A DNA stretch of 64,000 nucleotides from Panorpa germanica (GCA_963678705.1 OY783210.1:19593331-19657330); one strand, 5' to 3'; counted from the first letter of the stretch, positions 26,101 to 36,380 are shown. The notes: generated by a model from the sequence alone, not told the origin. Program-made: numbers and translations.

Positions 26101-27501
26101 TGGATTTGTGTCACTTTTATTGCAAATTGTAGACATCGTTTTGCACTTCATGTATGCCACACACAGGCCATAATTTTGTTGGCAAGAATAGCAACATTTT
26201 TTAAATACAAAGATCATAACTTTTCATTCTAATTGGACGAGTTTCTTTAAAACAAGTTTCGTCAGTGTACTCAGCCTTTAAAATTCTACGTATTATTAAA
26301 ATTTCTATTATTTTAATAAAAGAAAAACAAAAGCACAACGATAAACATAAAAATACTTCAAAAGTAACATTTAATGGTTTACGGTCTGTAAAATATATTT
26401 TCCTCCATACACAACAATAAAGAAAACACCTGCACAAATGTTTTTGTATTTTCTATTTCATTTTTCTCACCATTGTTACTACGTTTTGCATATAAAATGC
26501 ACATTAAAACAATAAAATACACATAGTTTTATTTTCCACGTAAAATGTAAAACAATCCATGGTGTGAGCGGTATGGTGGTAGGCTATGGCGCTAAATACA
26601 ACTACGACTCTTGTTTACAAATGTCTTGCGTTGTTATGATTTTGTTGCAGATTTTTAATTTCTTTCCGTTTTATAAGTTAATTAACTTGCAATTTACAAT
26701 TCAGTTTTGTTTATTAGAGGGTTTGCTTACCAGAGGTTAGCAAACTTTTTGTTGTTTCTTGGATGCCTCTCTCTCGCTCTTTTTTGTATCTTTAATATAG
26801 TAATCACGCAATTGTACCTTAGACTAGTAAGAGTGGAGAGAGAGAGAGAGAGAGAGAGTTAATAAACCATATCGTTCATCAGAGAATGTGATGCAGTGTG
26901 CCAGCTTAAATTTTAATTAAAAGTACTATAAAAGAACTATATTTATCTATGAATTATTATCTATAAAAGTTACATTTTGTTAAAAAACAGATGGGCGATC
27001 TCGTACTATTAGTAATTCTATCAAAACAACAATGAATCGACGTGGTACGACACAGCGTGTACGATAGCGCTATTATTCACAAAGATCGTAGTATAGAAAA
27101 TTATAAGTTTGTAACAACAAATGAATAATAAATTACTCGTAATTATAAATCGTAAGAAACATAAATAAACAATAAAATATATTGAACAATTAAGATAAAA
27201 TGATAAACATTATTTCCGCTTGTGTTCATTATATATCATTATTTTAAAGAACTAATTTATTGTACTTAAAATCTTTCAATACGTATTATTCATTAATTTA
27301 TCATTTATTATACAAAACATTTTTAAAATAATATTTGCATATATTTTATACATAACTAACAAACTTAAATATTGATTTTCTTTTTTAGGTGAAAAACCAG
27401 CTGCAATGCAACATGGCAGTAAAAGTGCAGCTAATTTGAAATTGAATTTAAATGGATTATTAATAGCTGCAATAACGGTAACTTCATTAATTGTCAGATG
27501 A
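16673..27501 (+). CDS. Dpr-family two-Ig-domain surface protein, gene A (3' part, six exons)
   Basis: Six exons join in frame: 16673-17103, 18828-18929, 21580-21688, 23323-23469, 25333-25470 and 27389-27501, giving 345 residues and a stop. All introns are GT-AG. Ig1 has Cys in MHCEV and YECQM, the family signature WIRRRDYHLLTVG, and HPPTSLFVEL. Ig2 has LNC and NYSCVPSNAKPAS, with YVFWYH between them. The C terminus reads PAAMQHG, a polar stretch, then LLIAAITVTSLIV, as expected for a GPI-anchored protein. Known for the family: Dprs are neuronal surface proteins that bind DIP Ig proteins in synaptic partner choice and that act in the Drosophila salt response. The signal peptide and start codon are not visible, so 5' exons must lie upstream. 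Oddities: DF where the gene B exon has DW, SEKPAAM where gene B has GENPAAM, and an intron within Ig2. I cannot assign which numbered dpr this is. Confidence 0.93.
18828..18929 (+). CDS. Dpr gene A exon: Ig1 core
   Basis: This 34-codon exon is in phase 0 at both ends, with acceptor ttag and donor gtactt. It encodes VTWIRRRDYHLLTVGLTTYS and then SDDRFFTAHGKNAQ. The W-I-R-x-R-D...LTVG block is the most diagnostic Dpr motif. Confidence 0.95.
20294..20470 (+). repeat. Dispersed repeat, copy 2 (in Dpr gene A intron)
   Basis: The match to 15636-15816 has a few substitutions and a deletion of ~10 bp near the middle. The ends of the larger element are missing here, so this is a fragment. Confidence 0.85.
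21580..21688 (+). CDS. Dpr gene A exon: end of Ig1
   Basis: The exon is 109 bp with acceptor ctag and donor gtaagt. It encodes the E-G strands of Ig1: DFALHVRFAKESDGGLYECQ, then MSSHPPTSLFVELRLV. It has the same length and the same phase-1 end as the exon at 61102-61210 of gene B. DF replaces the DW seen in gene B. Confidence 0.95.
22681..22805 (+). repeat. Dispersed repeat family R, copy 1
   Basis: It shares the blocks gatggtaccaaccttcaaa and cagtgattttagtgac with copies at 35239-35345 and 42411-42560. It may be a decayed mariner-like element; no transposase is visible. Confidence 0.75.
23323..23469 (+). CDS. Dpr gene A exon: first half of Ig2
   Basis: The acceptor is tacag and the donor is gtaag. 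The exon encodes a linker (EAVADIVGGP), the Cys strand (LRLNCLL) and the C strand (EPPMYVFWYH), ending in NFDSG. The split here, inside Ig2, is absent from gene B. Confidence 0.94.
25333..25470 (+). CDS. Dpr gene A exon: second half of Ig2
   Basis: The acceptor is gtag and the donor is gtgagt. The exon encodes GGGVMVRHGRQSSELVIAQA, the second Ig2 Cys in GNYSCVPSNAKPAS, and VNVHILQ. Asn in NYS is a possible N-glycosylation site shared with gene B. Confidence 0.94.
26835..26858. repeat. (GA)n microsatellite
   Basis: About 12 GA units in the last intron of Dpr gene A. Shorter GA runs occur near 9834-9850 and 20724-20737. Confidence 0.9.
27389..27501 (+). CDS. Dpr gene A last exon: GPI-type tail and stop
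   Basis: A pyrimidine-rich acceptor ending in ttttttag precedes SEKPAAMQHGSKSAAN, then a hydrophobic stretch (GLLIAAITVTSLIV), R and TGA. A small-residue segment followed by a short hydrophobic end without a cytoplasmic domain suggests GPI attachment rather than a transmembrane anchor. Confidence 0.92.
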
Positions 27502-27645
27502 CCTAATTACTTATGGTAAATGACTGTGTAAATAATAATTACGTACGAGTATGTTGCTGGCATGTGAATTCAGTAAAGCTTAAAAACAAATATTCAAATA
27601 GTAGATTTTTTATGGGAAAATTTATTATAATAATTAGTGAAAAAT

Positions 27646-27651
27646 AATAAA
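27646..27651 (+). promoter_or_regulatory. Candidate polyadenylation signal of Dpr gene A
   Basis: An AATAAA lies 145 bases after the gene A stop codon. In DNA this A+T-rich such hexamers are frequent, so only position supports it. Confidence 0.4.
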
Positions 27652-27759
27652 GAAAAACATTAATGTGCCAAAATATTGTAATGTATCTATCGATATAAAA
27701 TGTACATTTTCATAATTATATGTTAGGTTATAATATACTCGTATACCTTGTATTTAACG

Positions 27760-27766
<7 letters not shown>

Positions 27767-27835
<69 letters not shown>
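27767..27835. repeat. (TA)n microsatellite
   Basis: About 69 bp of uninterrupted TA, 265 bases after the gene A stop, within or just past its 3' UTR. Confidence 0.95.
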
Positions 27836-27837
<2 letters not shown>

Positions 27838-29072
27838 CCTATTAGATTTTAAACAATTTATTTTTACATTAATTTTATTTTTCGGAAAGTAATATTTTTA
27901 GAAAAAATAAAAATTGTTCCATACGTAAAATAAGCTAATAATTTTATAATACCTTTGTTGTATCTCATTTATTTTTAATACTATCAATTTTGTAGTTCTT
28001 TGCTGTACCATTTATTTTAAAATAACGCAAATGCTATATAAAGCAAGTCATGTAACTCTTATGACAAATTCAGCTAATGTTTGCGTTGTTTTTAAAGTAA
28101 ATGATATATCATAAGGCTGATAAAGTTTCTGTTTTCAGAAAAATTCATTATCTACCTCTTTTTGGCAAATTAATTAATCATTTGCATTCCAGTTTTAATT
28201 ACGTAATTGTACAGTAAGAAATACTTTGTAATGATACTATTATGATAATAATAAATAAATATATTATATAAATGTAAATTATTATAAACAATATACAAAA
28301 AATAAAGACATTTTAAATCAAAATATTAAATCGTTTTTAATTTGTAGTATAGTTTAGTTATTCTCTCAATCTGTTCTAAGAATATTTAGAGATCTGAAGA
28401 ACTTTAATATTTCTTCTTAGCAACCATAGGCTTCAAGACTCATGAGGTGTGAACGAGTAATGTAAATATATATATTTATATATGTTAAGGTAAGTAATTG
28501 AATTTTTAACTACTATTAGAAATTACTCATTAGCAATAATAAAGTAAACATACTAATAACAATTCCACTCTAGAGAATACCTTTCTAGCTTTTAAAACCA
28601 TGAAAATATTGATTTTAAATTTGTTGAAAATATAATAAAGTTAAATTTTCAAAATGTATTAATTAACATAACAATATTATGATTATATAGAACTAGTACC
28701 TACATAGGTTAAACTGAAAACTTTTAACTAAAAATATGATTTTATACAAAATGTTATTCTATTATTACATTAAAATCTCTATTGTGCATTTCTGCTGATA
28801 AAAATATATTGTTTAATTCTATTTACATTAAAATCATGTCCAGCTCTCAGCTCGCAGCGTTATTACATTCCCCGTGTGTTATTTATATCTAAATGTTTTT
28901 CACGTACAACATTTGCAACAACGTATTACGTTACTCACTAAGTATTTTCAAATTGTTTGTAATGAAATTTTAAAATATTATTTTTACGTATATACATATT
29001 GTATAGATAATTTTATAATTAAACCTGTAAAACTATTTACATTCAAATTGAAGCCACATGTTACTTATTACC

Positions 29073-29143
<71 letters not shown>

Positions 29144-29956
29144 TTTTATTGTTTGTAGACAGGGTTAGCAGATAATTTTAATTTTCAAAACAATGGAAAA
29201 ATCTGAATTTCGTGTAAGTCTGAATAACACTTGTCAGAATAGACATAACTAGGTCCAGTGGCGATGGTGAATGGGAGTGAAGTAAGTAATTAAAGGAATC
29301 AAGAGAGTTCAAATTAGAATGTGGAATATATCTTTACTTTAGCGTAACTAAAAAATAAAATTAGTTTATAATACTAAGTAAAAACACATTTTTAAAGAAA
29401 TTAAACATATTATACACACGTCGTTCTACAACGGAGAGAAGCGCTAGTATTTTATGAATTTTAGAATCTTTATAAAATTGTTAAAAATTGGTTCTTAGTA
29501 TCTTGATTAAGGACACCGTATTTCTCTTATCAGTGGGAGATTATAAAAAAGTACAATATATTTGCACTGGATAAAAAAAACAGTTTTGCATTTTTACCTC
29601 ACTGCGCTCTACAAAATCGACAAACTTTGTACCAACCTCATTTATTTTGATATGTATTTGAAATTCCTTATTAACCATAAAGCAACTAGCTTTCGTTTTA
29701 TAAATTCATAAAATATTCTGAAGCTGATTAATAAATGATAGCTTAAAAAATAGTTTATTAAAATATTAAATATTTCAAAATTTTTAAATAGTTTTAAAAA
29801 TACATCAATATTCATGGATATTTCTGGTTAAGTAGTAATTTCTACCCCTATCTATCCATTTACGGTGCACCTGTACGAAGTATATTTTTTAAGGGTAGTT
29901 TCTGGTGTATAAAAGCTTCGATAAGGTATTATGTGTATCCACGACCTCAGTGAAGG
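27836..29956. other. Intergenic A+T-rich DNA before Bel-1
   Basis: Apart from the TA run at 29075-29141, nothing is supported. ccagtggcgatgg near 29254 resembles a DNA-element end without a visible partner. Confidence 0.5.
29075..29141. repeat. (TA)n microsatellite
   Basis: About 67 bp of TA. The open frame 28874-29158 ends in it and is not supported as a gene. Confidence 0.95.
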
Positions 29957-29961
29957 CTCTG

Positions 29962-30420
29962 TGTTCCGTCCTATATACGAGTAGCAATACACATAAGTTT
30001 TGTAATTTTAATTTTGTTTTGTTGTTAGAATAGTCAATTGATTATAAATTTTTATTCATTCTTAGACCCGGCTTGTGCTGGTTATTTTACAATTTTGATT
30101 CCATTGTTTTTATGTTTATTTTATAATTTTGACTCCATTGTACTTATGTTTTATTTTATAATTTTGATTTCATTGTACTCATGTTCTATTTAAATTAACT
30201 GTTAACTTAACTATTATATTTAAGGAAAAGGTTCATTCATTCGTTCGTATTCATTCGTTTAGCTCAGTTGCTTGTAGTTGATAGTTCTCAATAAATCACT
30301 TTAATTTTAAACGAAAAAATATTCGTGGTTTTCTTCACATAATTCGACATCATCGCACAATATCACACCATCATACATCCTCGCATCATAAATCGCGGTA
30401 AACTAATCGCGATTCAAACA
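29962..30420 (+). repeat. Bel-1 5' LTR
   Basis: The 459-bp LTR has TG...CA ends. It contains three diverged short direct repeats (attttataattttgactccattgta type) and an AATAAA at 30290-30295. I compared it base by base with 34557-35015 and saw no difference. Confidence 0.95.
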
Positions 30421-30421
30421 T

Positions 30422-30433
30422 TGGTCCTTCGAT
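30422..30433 (+). other. Bel-1 primer-binding site, probably tRNA-Tyr
   Basis: TGGTCCTTCGAT starts one base after the 5' LTR. TGG pairs with the tRNA CCA end. The following TCCTTCGA is complementary to the acceptor end (TCGAAGGA) of insect tRNA-Tyr as I know it. The match weakens after about 11 bases. Confidence 0.65.
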
Positions 30434-30582
30434 AGCCAGATAGTGAACAGTGAACCGTGATAGTAATCAGTTCATTTGTGTTACCTGCAATTGCGCAGTC
30501 ATTATCAATAACTACAACAAGTGTGTATTCTCGTGAGCAGAATAATCAGGTAGTAGAAATAACTCTATCAATCGCCAGCAAT

Positions 30583-31575
30583 CAGCGTTGGCATTATAGA
30601 ACAGCGCTGGATCATCACGCATCCAGCCTATTATTCGCCACCAATCAGCGTGGAATAATCTACAAGCGTTGGATCACATATATCCAGCCTATTATTCGCC
30701 ACCAATCAGCGTGGGATAATCTACAAGCATTGGATCATATATCCAGTCTATTATTCGCCACCAATCAGCGTGGGCATAATCTACAAGTGCTGAGATCATA
30801 CATATCCAGCCTATTATTCGCCACCAATCAGCGTGGAATCATCTACAAGCGTTGGATCACATATATCCAGTCTATTATTCGCCACCAATCAGCGTGGGAT
30901 AATCTACAAGCGTTGGATCATATATATCCAGCCTATTATTCGCCACCAATCAGCGTGGGCATAATCTACAAGTGCTGAGATCATACATATCCAGTCTATT
31001 ATTCGCCACCAATCAGCGTGGGATAATCTACAACCGCTGGATCATCACGCATCCTGCCTATTATTCGCCACCAATCAGCGTGGAATAATCTACAAGCGTT
31101 GGATCATATATATCCAGCCTATTATTCGCCACCAATCAGCGTGGATAATCTACAAGCGTTGGATCATATATATCCAGCCTATTATTCGCCATCAATCGGC
31201 ATGGCATAATCTAGAAGCGTTGTGATCATTAAGCATCCAGCCTATTATTCGCCACCAATCAGCGTGGGATAATCTACAAGCGTTGGATCATATATATCCA
31301 GTCTATTATTCGCCACCAATCAGCGTGGGCATAATCTACAAGCGTTGGATCATATATATCCAGCCTATTATTCGCCACCAATCAGCGTGGGATAATCTAC
31401 AAGCGTTGGATCATATATATCCAGCCTATTATTCGCCACCAATCAGCGTGGGTATAATCTACAAGCGTTGGATCATCACGCATCCAGCCTATTATTCGCC
31501 ACGAATCAGCGTAGGCATTATAGAACAGCGCTGGATCATCACGCATCCAGCCTATTATTCGTCATCAATCGTCAT
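30583..31575 (+). repeat. Bel-1 leader minisatellite, about 16 units of 59-63 bp
   Basis: Units repeat the core tattattcgccaccaatcag, then cgtggnataatctacaagcg, then a short inverted repeat TGGAT...ATCCA. The ~61-bp period is not a multiple of three, so the open frames through it (30457-30978 and 31283-31666) are by-products, not likely genes. The first and last units share a variant (cattatagaacagcgctgg) that inner units lack. Confidence 0.93.
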
Positions 31576-31906
31576 TTGCAACATTGGAAACTATTCATCT
31601 TGTGAGAAACAACTACATCAATTGTGTGCAATCAAACATTTTTTATGCAAAGAATTATACAAATAGCACATCATCATTTGTATAATCATAACCGGAGTGA
31701 CGTTCTTCATTGAAACTTCAAATCGTCTTCACTGCGGATACAGAACAATACATCGACGTGATCAAGTAAGTCAGGTGATTCACCAATAATCCTTGGCAAC
31801 TCATTTAATTCCGAACAATTACTCCTCCTATTTTCCCAATTCGCCAATTATCCTAGCATTTGGTCGTACATATTTTTACTTTTAACAAAATTCCCATTAT
31901 TTAATA

Positions 31907-34519
31907 ATGGCTGAAGGGCAAGTTAGACTTTTAAAGATCAAACGCGCGACTGCAAAACGAGCTCTAACATCATTCGTGAACCTTCTTAATAATGATTCGG
32001 AAGAGTATTCTTGTATGTTAAAAAGTATATACGACGAGATAAAGCAAACGCGTGAAAAATTATTAGCATATCAAGACGAGATAGACTTATTGGTAGCGGA
32101 TGAGGAAGGATGTGTTCCGGAGGAACAGTATCAATATAGGGATGAGTTTGAGGATCAGTATTGGAAAGCATGCGATAAGGCCACTAAAATTTTAGATTCG
32201 CGAAAAACAAATTCTCCCAACCCATCTGGTTCTAGGGTATCCACTGCTAGTAGTATTATGGGAACACCGGTATTATCAACGTATAATCAAGGCCTAGAAT
32301 CATTGAGCAACAGTCCTCAGACCCAAAATCAATTGAATAGTTCACCACCCGTGCATAGTAATCAATTAGCCGGGCACATTGATACACCTACATCACCTGC
32401 TAATGATATTGATACAGAATCAGTATCTCACTCGGAGATACCTGAATTTAACCACAACTTACAGACTCGCATACCTGTCGAAACCTTATTAGCTACTGCC
32501 ATAGTGGATCTTACAAATCCGGAAGGTATCGCAGAAACTCATAACAAGGTTGCTTCAGACGTTGGCTCTCAGGATCGTTCTACAACTGAAGTCACGGCTA
32601 AGGTTTTAAGGCCTGACCGAACTGAAGTTACCATTTCGGTCAGCGGCAATAATATAAAATATAGCACTCCTGCTGCTATAAAATCATTAGGTAATAGACC
32701 TCCATTTTTCGACAACTCACTTGAGTTTTATTTTGATCAAGAATCGCTACGGTTCAAGCGCTGCATCACGGTAGCCGAACCCAAAAATATTCCTTTACAT
32801 AATATTTGTGATACAGGCCAGAAAGCATATGGCGCCTGTAGTTACCTACGATCTGTAGATAAACATGATAAGGTTCGTGGTCATTTAATTTGTTCCAAAT
32901 CTCGTGTGGCTCCCGTGAGCTCCATTTCATTACAGCGTCTAGCGCTCCGCGACGCCCTTCTGTTTGCTCGATTTTTTACCGTAAAAATCACGCTATTAAA
33001 TACTAGTGACTACCTTGTCTTGCGGTGTAATTCTACTCTAGGATTACATTGGTTCAAAACTTATCTACATCGCACACAACCATTTGGTAATAAACACGTC
33101 GCCAAACTACAGCGACTAACCGCCACGTGTCCTTGTCAACACGTTGCGTCACTCAACAAACCCGCGAATCTAGACTCTCGCGGTCTGTTTCATTCGGAAT
33201 ATATTGCAGGAAAACTATGGCGGCATAAACCTCCGTGGCTATTAAGGCCTCAGAGTCCATGGCCCAAAACAATTTTATCGAGCATTGAGATTCCTGCTTT
33301 AAAAACATACGAACTTCCTAATTCCAACTACTTAAAGGTACAATCGCGAGTATTAGAGCCACTTGAAAAATATTCTGCGCTGGGCAAACCTACCCGTATT
33401 GTTACATACCTCAATCATGTCATTAATAATCCTCGATGCTTTAATTCACAGCGAACTAATAGCTTTTTATCGTTTTCGGGAAAGGTAACAGTCCGCGATA
33501 CTATTATTAAAATAATACAATTAACAGCATTTTCAGCGAAAATAAATCAATTACGCAAGGGGATTCATGAAAACAGTCGTTTAATGCCGATTAACCTGTG
33601 TCTCGATGCTACCGGTATTATTCGTGTAGGTGGCAAATTTACTCTCGCTTACTTACCTGATATTCAGCATTCCCATATACATATTTATTCATATACTATC
33701 AAGCGAACTATTATACGGCAGGAGCATGTTCAGCTCAATCATGCCGGTATTCAAACAACTGTATATTCCGTGCGTCAAACTCCTTGGCCTCAGGACCGTC
33801 GTAGCATTACGCGAAAAATCATACACCAATGTGTGATCTGTTTTCGAGCCAAGCCTCGTCTCACACACCACATTATGGGAGATCCTCCGCCATACCGATT
33901 AACACAAACCTGTCCGTTGCTTCGCGTCGGGTTCAAACATACTAAATCGTTGCATATTATAAAAAGACGACATCGTCATCGTCAGAGCTTAAGTGTTTAT
34001 AGGGCAAATCACGAACTCAATGAAGCGCATTTTAAGAAACACTTGACGCTCACCCTAGGTACTACTCATTTTCCGTATGAGCCATTAAATACTTATGCAG
34101 TTGAGATCCAAGCCATATTAAATTCTCGTTCCATATGTCCCTTGGCTCCTGACCCGCATAATATTGTTCCTTTTACACCATACCATTTTCCTATTGGTGG
34201 TCCACTGACAAGCTTTCCTCAAACTGATTGGACTAGCACCAGCTCCAGCTCCAGCCAGATGCCTGTTTTTCAACACGCACAGCAGATCACGCAACATTTT
34301 TGGAAGCAGTGGTACCTTTGTCAATTAATTACGCGGTCATCTCAGCAATGGAAATCACCGAATCTAACGGTCGGCAAACTACTCTTGATTGGAGAAGACA
34401 CACCTCCTCTCCTTCAATGGCTGCTAGGACGTGTAATTAAAATTCATGCAAAATATATGCTGCAACACTTAAACTGCTTCAATGGGAAATTGCATCGCAA
34501 CAAAGGACTCCACAAATAA
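31907..34519 (+). CDS. Bel-1 fused Gag-Pol remnant protein, 870 aa
   Basis: This is one uninterrupted frame starting MAEGQVRLLK. Residues ~1-100 are a charged coiled Gag N-terminus of Bel/Pao type. ~100-260 is a Ser/Thr/Asn-rich linker. ~290-405 resembles the RNaseH part of Bel Pol (CDTGQKAYGACSYLR, SKSRVAP). ~595-655 is an integrase zinc domain with His607, His612, Cys642 and Cys645. ~705-770 (NEAHFKKHL, EIQAILNSR) is the tail of the integrase core. ~780-855 matches the DUF5641-like C terminus (TQHFWKQW, LLGRVIKIH). The aspartic protease, RT palm, DUF1759 region and most of the integrase core are missing. A normal Bel polyprotein is about twice as long. The pieces are joined in frame without a stop. 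No catalytic activity is expected; a structural or packaging role is possible but inferred. Confidence 0.88.
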   Translation: MAEGQVRLLKIKRATAKRALTSFVNLLNNDSEEYSCMLKSIYDEIKQTREKLLAYQDEIDLLVADEEGCVPEEQYQYRDEFEDQYWKACDKATKILDSRKTNSPNPSGSRVSTASSIMGTPVLSTYNQGLESLSNSPQTQNQLNSSPPVHSNQLAGHIDTPTSPANDIDTESVSHSEIPEFNHNLQTRIPVETLLATAIVDLTNPEGIAETHNKVASDVGSQDRSTTEVTAKVLRPDRTEVTISVSGNNIKYSTPAAIKSLGNRPPFFDNSLEFYFDQESLRFKRCITVAEPKNIPLHNICDTGQKAYGACSYLRSVDKHDKVRGHLICSKSRVAPVSSISLQRLALRDALLFARFFTVKITLLNTSDYLVLRCNSTLGLHWFKTYLHRTQPFGNKHVAKLQRLTATCPCQHVASLNKPANLDSRGLFHSEYIAGKLWRHKPPWLLRPQSPWPKTILSSIEIPALKTYELPNSNYLKVQSRVLEPLEKYSALGKPTRIVTYLNHVINNPRCFNSQRTNSFLSFSGKVTVRDTIIKIIQLTAFSAKINQLRKGIHENSRLMPINLCLDATGIIRVGGKFTLAYLPDIQHSHIHIYSYTIKRTIIRQEHVQLNHAGIQTTVYSVRQTPWPQDRRSITRKIIHQCVICFRAKPRLTHHIMGDPPPYRLTQTCPLLRVGFKHTKSLHIIKRRHRHRQSLSVYRANHELNEAHFKKHLTLTLGTTHFPYEPLNTYAVEIQAILNSRSICPLAPDPHNIVPFTPYHFPIGGPLTSFPQTDWTSTSSSSSQMPVFQHAQQITQHFWKQWYLCQLITRSSQQWKSPNLTVGKLLLIGEDTPPLLQWLLGRVIKIHAKYMLQHLNCFNGKLHRNKGLHK

Positions 34520-34544
34520 TAAACTTTGAACTACAGATAGTTCA

Positions 34545-34552
34545 AGGCGGGC
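34545..34552 (+). other. Bel-1 candidate polypurine tract
   Basis: The short purine-rich run aaggcggg lies just upstream of the 3' LTR, where plus-strand DNA priming would occur. It is short, so the call is tentative. Confidence 0.45.
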
Positions 34553-34556
34553 TGTA

Positions 34557-35015
34557 TGTTCCGTCCTATATACGAGTAGCAATACACATAAGTTTTGTAA
34601 TTTTAATTTTGTTTTGTTGTTAGAATAGTCAATTGATTATAAATTTTTATTCATTCTTAGACCCGGCTTGTGCTGGTTATTTTACAATTTTGATTCCATT
34701 GTTTTTATGTTTATTTTATAATTTTGACTCCATTGTACTTATGTTTTATTTTATAATTTTGATTTCATTGTACTCATGTTCTATTTAAATTAACTGTTAA
34801 CTTAACTATTATATTTAAGGAAAAGGTTCATTCATTCGTTCGTATTCATTCGTTTAGCTCAGTTGCTTGTAGTTGATAGTTCTCAATAAATCACTTTAAT
34901 TTTAAACGAAAAAATATTCGTGGTTTTCTTCACATAATTCGACATCATCGCACAATATCACACCATCATACATCCTCGCATCATAAATCGCGGTAAACTA
35001 ATCGCGATTCAAACA
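34557..35015 (+). repeat. Bel-1 3' LTR
   Basis: Partner of the 5' LTR, preceded by the purine-rich aaggcggg, a candidate polypurine tract. An AATAAA at 34885-34890 would serve 3'-end formation. The TSD ctctg follows at 35016-35020. Confidence 0.95.
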
Positions 35016-35238
35016 CTCTGCTTGTATTATATGGTACAAGTATATTATATACTCGTAATACGAAACACAAACTTTTTTCATAAATATTTTTTAAAACGCA
35101 AATATTATTCATAGAAAAACTATAGTCATGCAGTCAGCCAGTGTACGATGACGGAATTCAAAACAAAAGTTCAAAGTTTAATAAACATTACTAGGAATAC
35201 GTTCTGATAGTAAATTTCTTTTTTATATATAAAACATC

Positions 35239-35345
35239 ACTCAATAAGTTCGTAGGATGACATATAGATGGTACCACTAATGACACATCCATATGACTGT
35301 TAGATAGTATTAACCTTCAAACGATATGTGTTAAAATTTTGAATA
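35239..35345 (+). repeat. Dispersed repeat family R, copy 2
   Basis: The block aataagttcgtaggatgaca and atatagatgg match the complement of 42560-42520. The part after aaccttcaaacgatatgtgt matches copy 1. Confidence 0.75.
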
Positions 35346-36067
35346 CACAAAAGACCTGACGTAAAATTTTACCCGGGCATTGGGGTCGTTATTAAAATGT
35401 ACTAAAGAACAAAATGGTTTGTCTAATTGATTTACAGCATTTATTGAATTTGCTCGTTTCACTTTAAAATATTTGAGAATAGTCAAAAAATTATATATAC
35501 ATAACATATATTTTATGAAAATATTACCATAATTAAGTTTTAGCAATTAGACATACGTTGAATGAATAACAAGTGGCTAAATGGTTAAAATAAAAAGAAG
35601 AAGAATATGATGAGAAAAATAGGAGGTAAATTAGTTTAAATAGGAGTTAAAGTTATGAATATTAATGAAGTTTACTTCAGTTTTAAATATTTTATAGATA
35701 GAAAAAAATATTTAACCAGTTTCTCTTCAAACTTTTGATGAAGTTTTAGAATTTATTATGAATTAAAAAAAAATCTGTTTATGACAGGTTTTACTTTAAC
35801 TTTTAATAGGGATGCTTAAAACTTTTCTTGATTGGTGTTAGATGCAACAGCTTTAATAGATCTATAAAATGCATATAGGTCCTTTATAGAGTAAATGACT
35901 AAGTTCGTGTTGGTATTGGTGTGTTCCTGATGGTATTCGGGTTCAATTACCGGGTCAGCCCTATACTTTCTAGGCTCGGTTGTTGTTTCATTTAATATAC
36001 TAAATAGCAAGTATAATTACGCATTTTTTACTATACGATACTATAAAAACTATCAAAATAGATAATC
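35346..36067. other. Intergenic DNA between Bel-1 and Bel-2
   Basis: No gene or element recognised apart from repeat family R at its left edge. Confidence 0.6.
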
Positions 36068-36072
36068 AAGAG

Positions 36073-36380
36073 TGTTCAGTACAAAATTAGCACAGAACAT
36101 AAGATGTCTCTGTTGGCATTCCAACATTATAATACATTGTTGTCTCTAATAGAAGTAATGCGCATGACAGCAATACGATGACTGCTGTGTACGACACGGC
36201 CGTATGGCAATCAGGTCAGTTGTGTTTTGGGCTTCTACACTGTCAAGATCATAATTCCCAACCATCTTGTTATTATAAGAATGTTGGTTCAAAGTAATTA
36301 AAAAGTGTAAAATTATTTTATCATTAAACAATTGAATAATTATTCAATCTACAAATACTCGCATGGTTTTATTTCGTACA
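36073..36380 (+). repeat. Bel-2 5' LTR
   Basis: The 308-bp LTR has TG...CA ends and is identical by eye to 39091-39398. It contains an 18-bp perfect palindrome at 36331-36348. No AATAAA was seen. Confidence 0.94.

Larger units (their letters stand above)
17104..27388 (+). other. Introns of Dpr gene A
   Basis: Five introns: 17104-18827, 18930-21579, 21689-23322, 23470-25332 and 25471-27388. They hold repeat copies at 20294-20470 and 22681-22805 and the GA run at 26835. No nested gene seen. Confidence 0.85.
29962..35015 (+). mobile_element. Bel-1: non-autonomous Bel/Pao-type LTR retrotransposon
   Basis: This 5054-bp element has two 459-bp LTRs, starting TGTTCC and ending CAAACA, that look identical by eye. 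It is flanked by the 5-bp duplication ctctg at 29957-29961 and 35016-35020. From left to right it holds the 5' LTR, a primer-binding site, a ~1-kb minisatellite leader, one 870-codon ORF with Bel/Pao Gag/Pol segments, a purine-rich stretch and the 3' LTR. The 5-bp TSD and the order RNaseH region, H2C2 zinc domain, DUF5641-like end support Bel/Pao. It lacks recognisable protease, RT and integrase catalytic cores, so it should need enzymes in trans. Matching LTRs imply a recent insertion. Confidence 0.95.

Noticed and set aside
30457-31666. Two repeat-rich open frames (173 and 127 codons) with repeated PAYYSPPISVGIIYK
   Set aside because: They come from the ~61-bp minisatellite in the Bel-1 leader. 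The period is not a multiple of three and the frames lie before the real ORF.
36146-36331. 61-codon frame found twice (36146-36331 and 39164-39349)
   Set aside because: It is duplicated only because it lies in the two Bel-2 LTRs.
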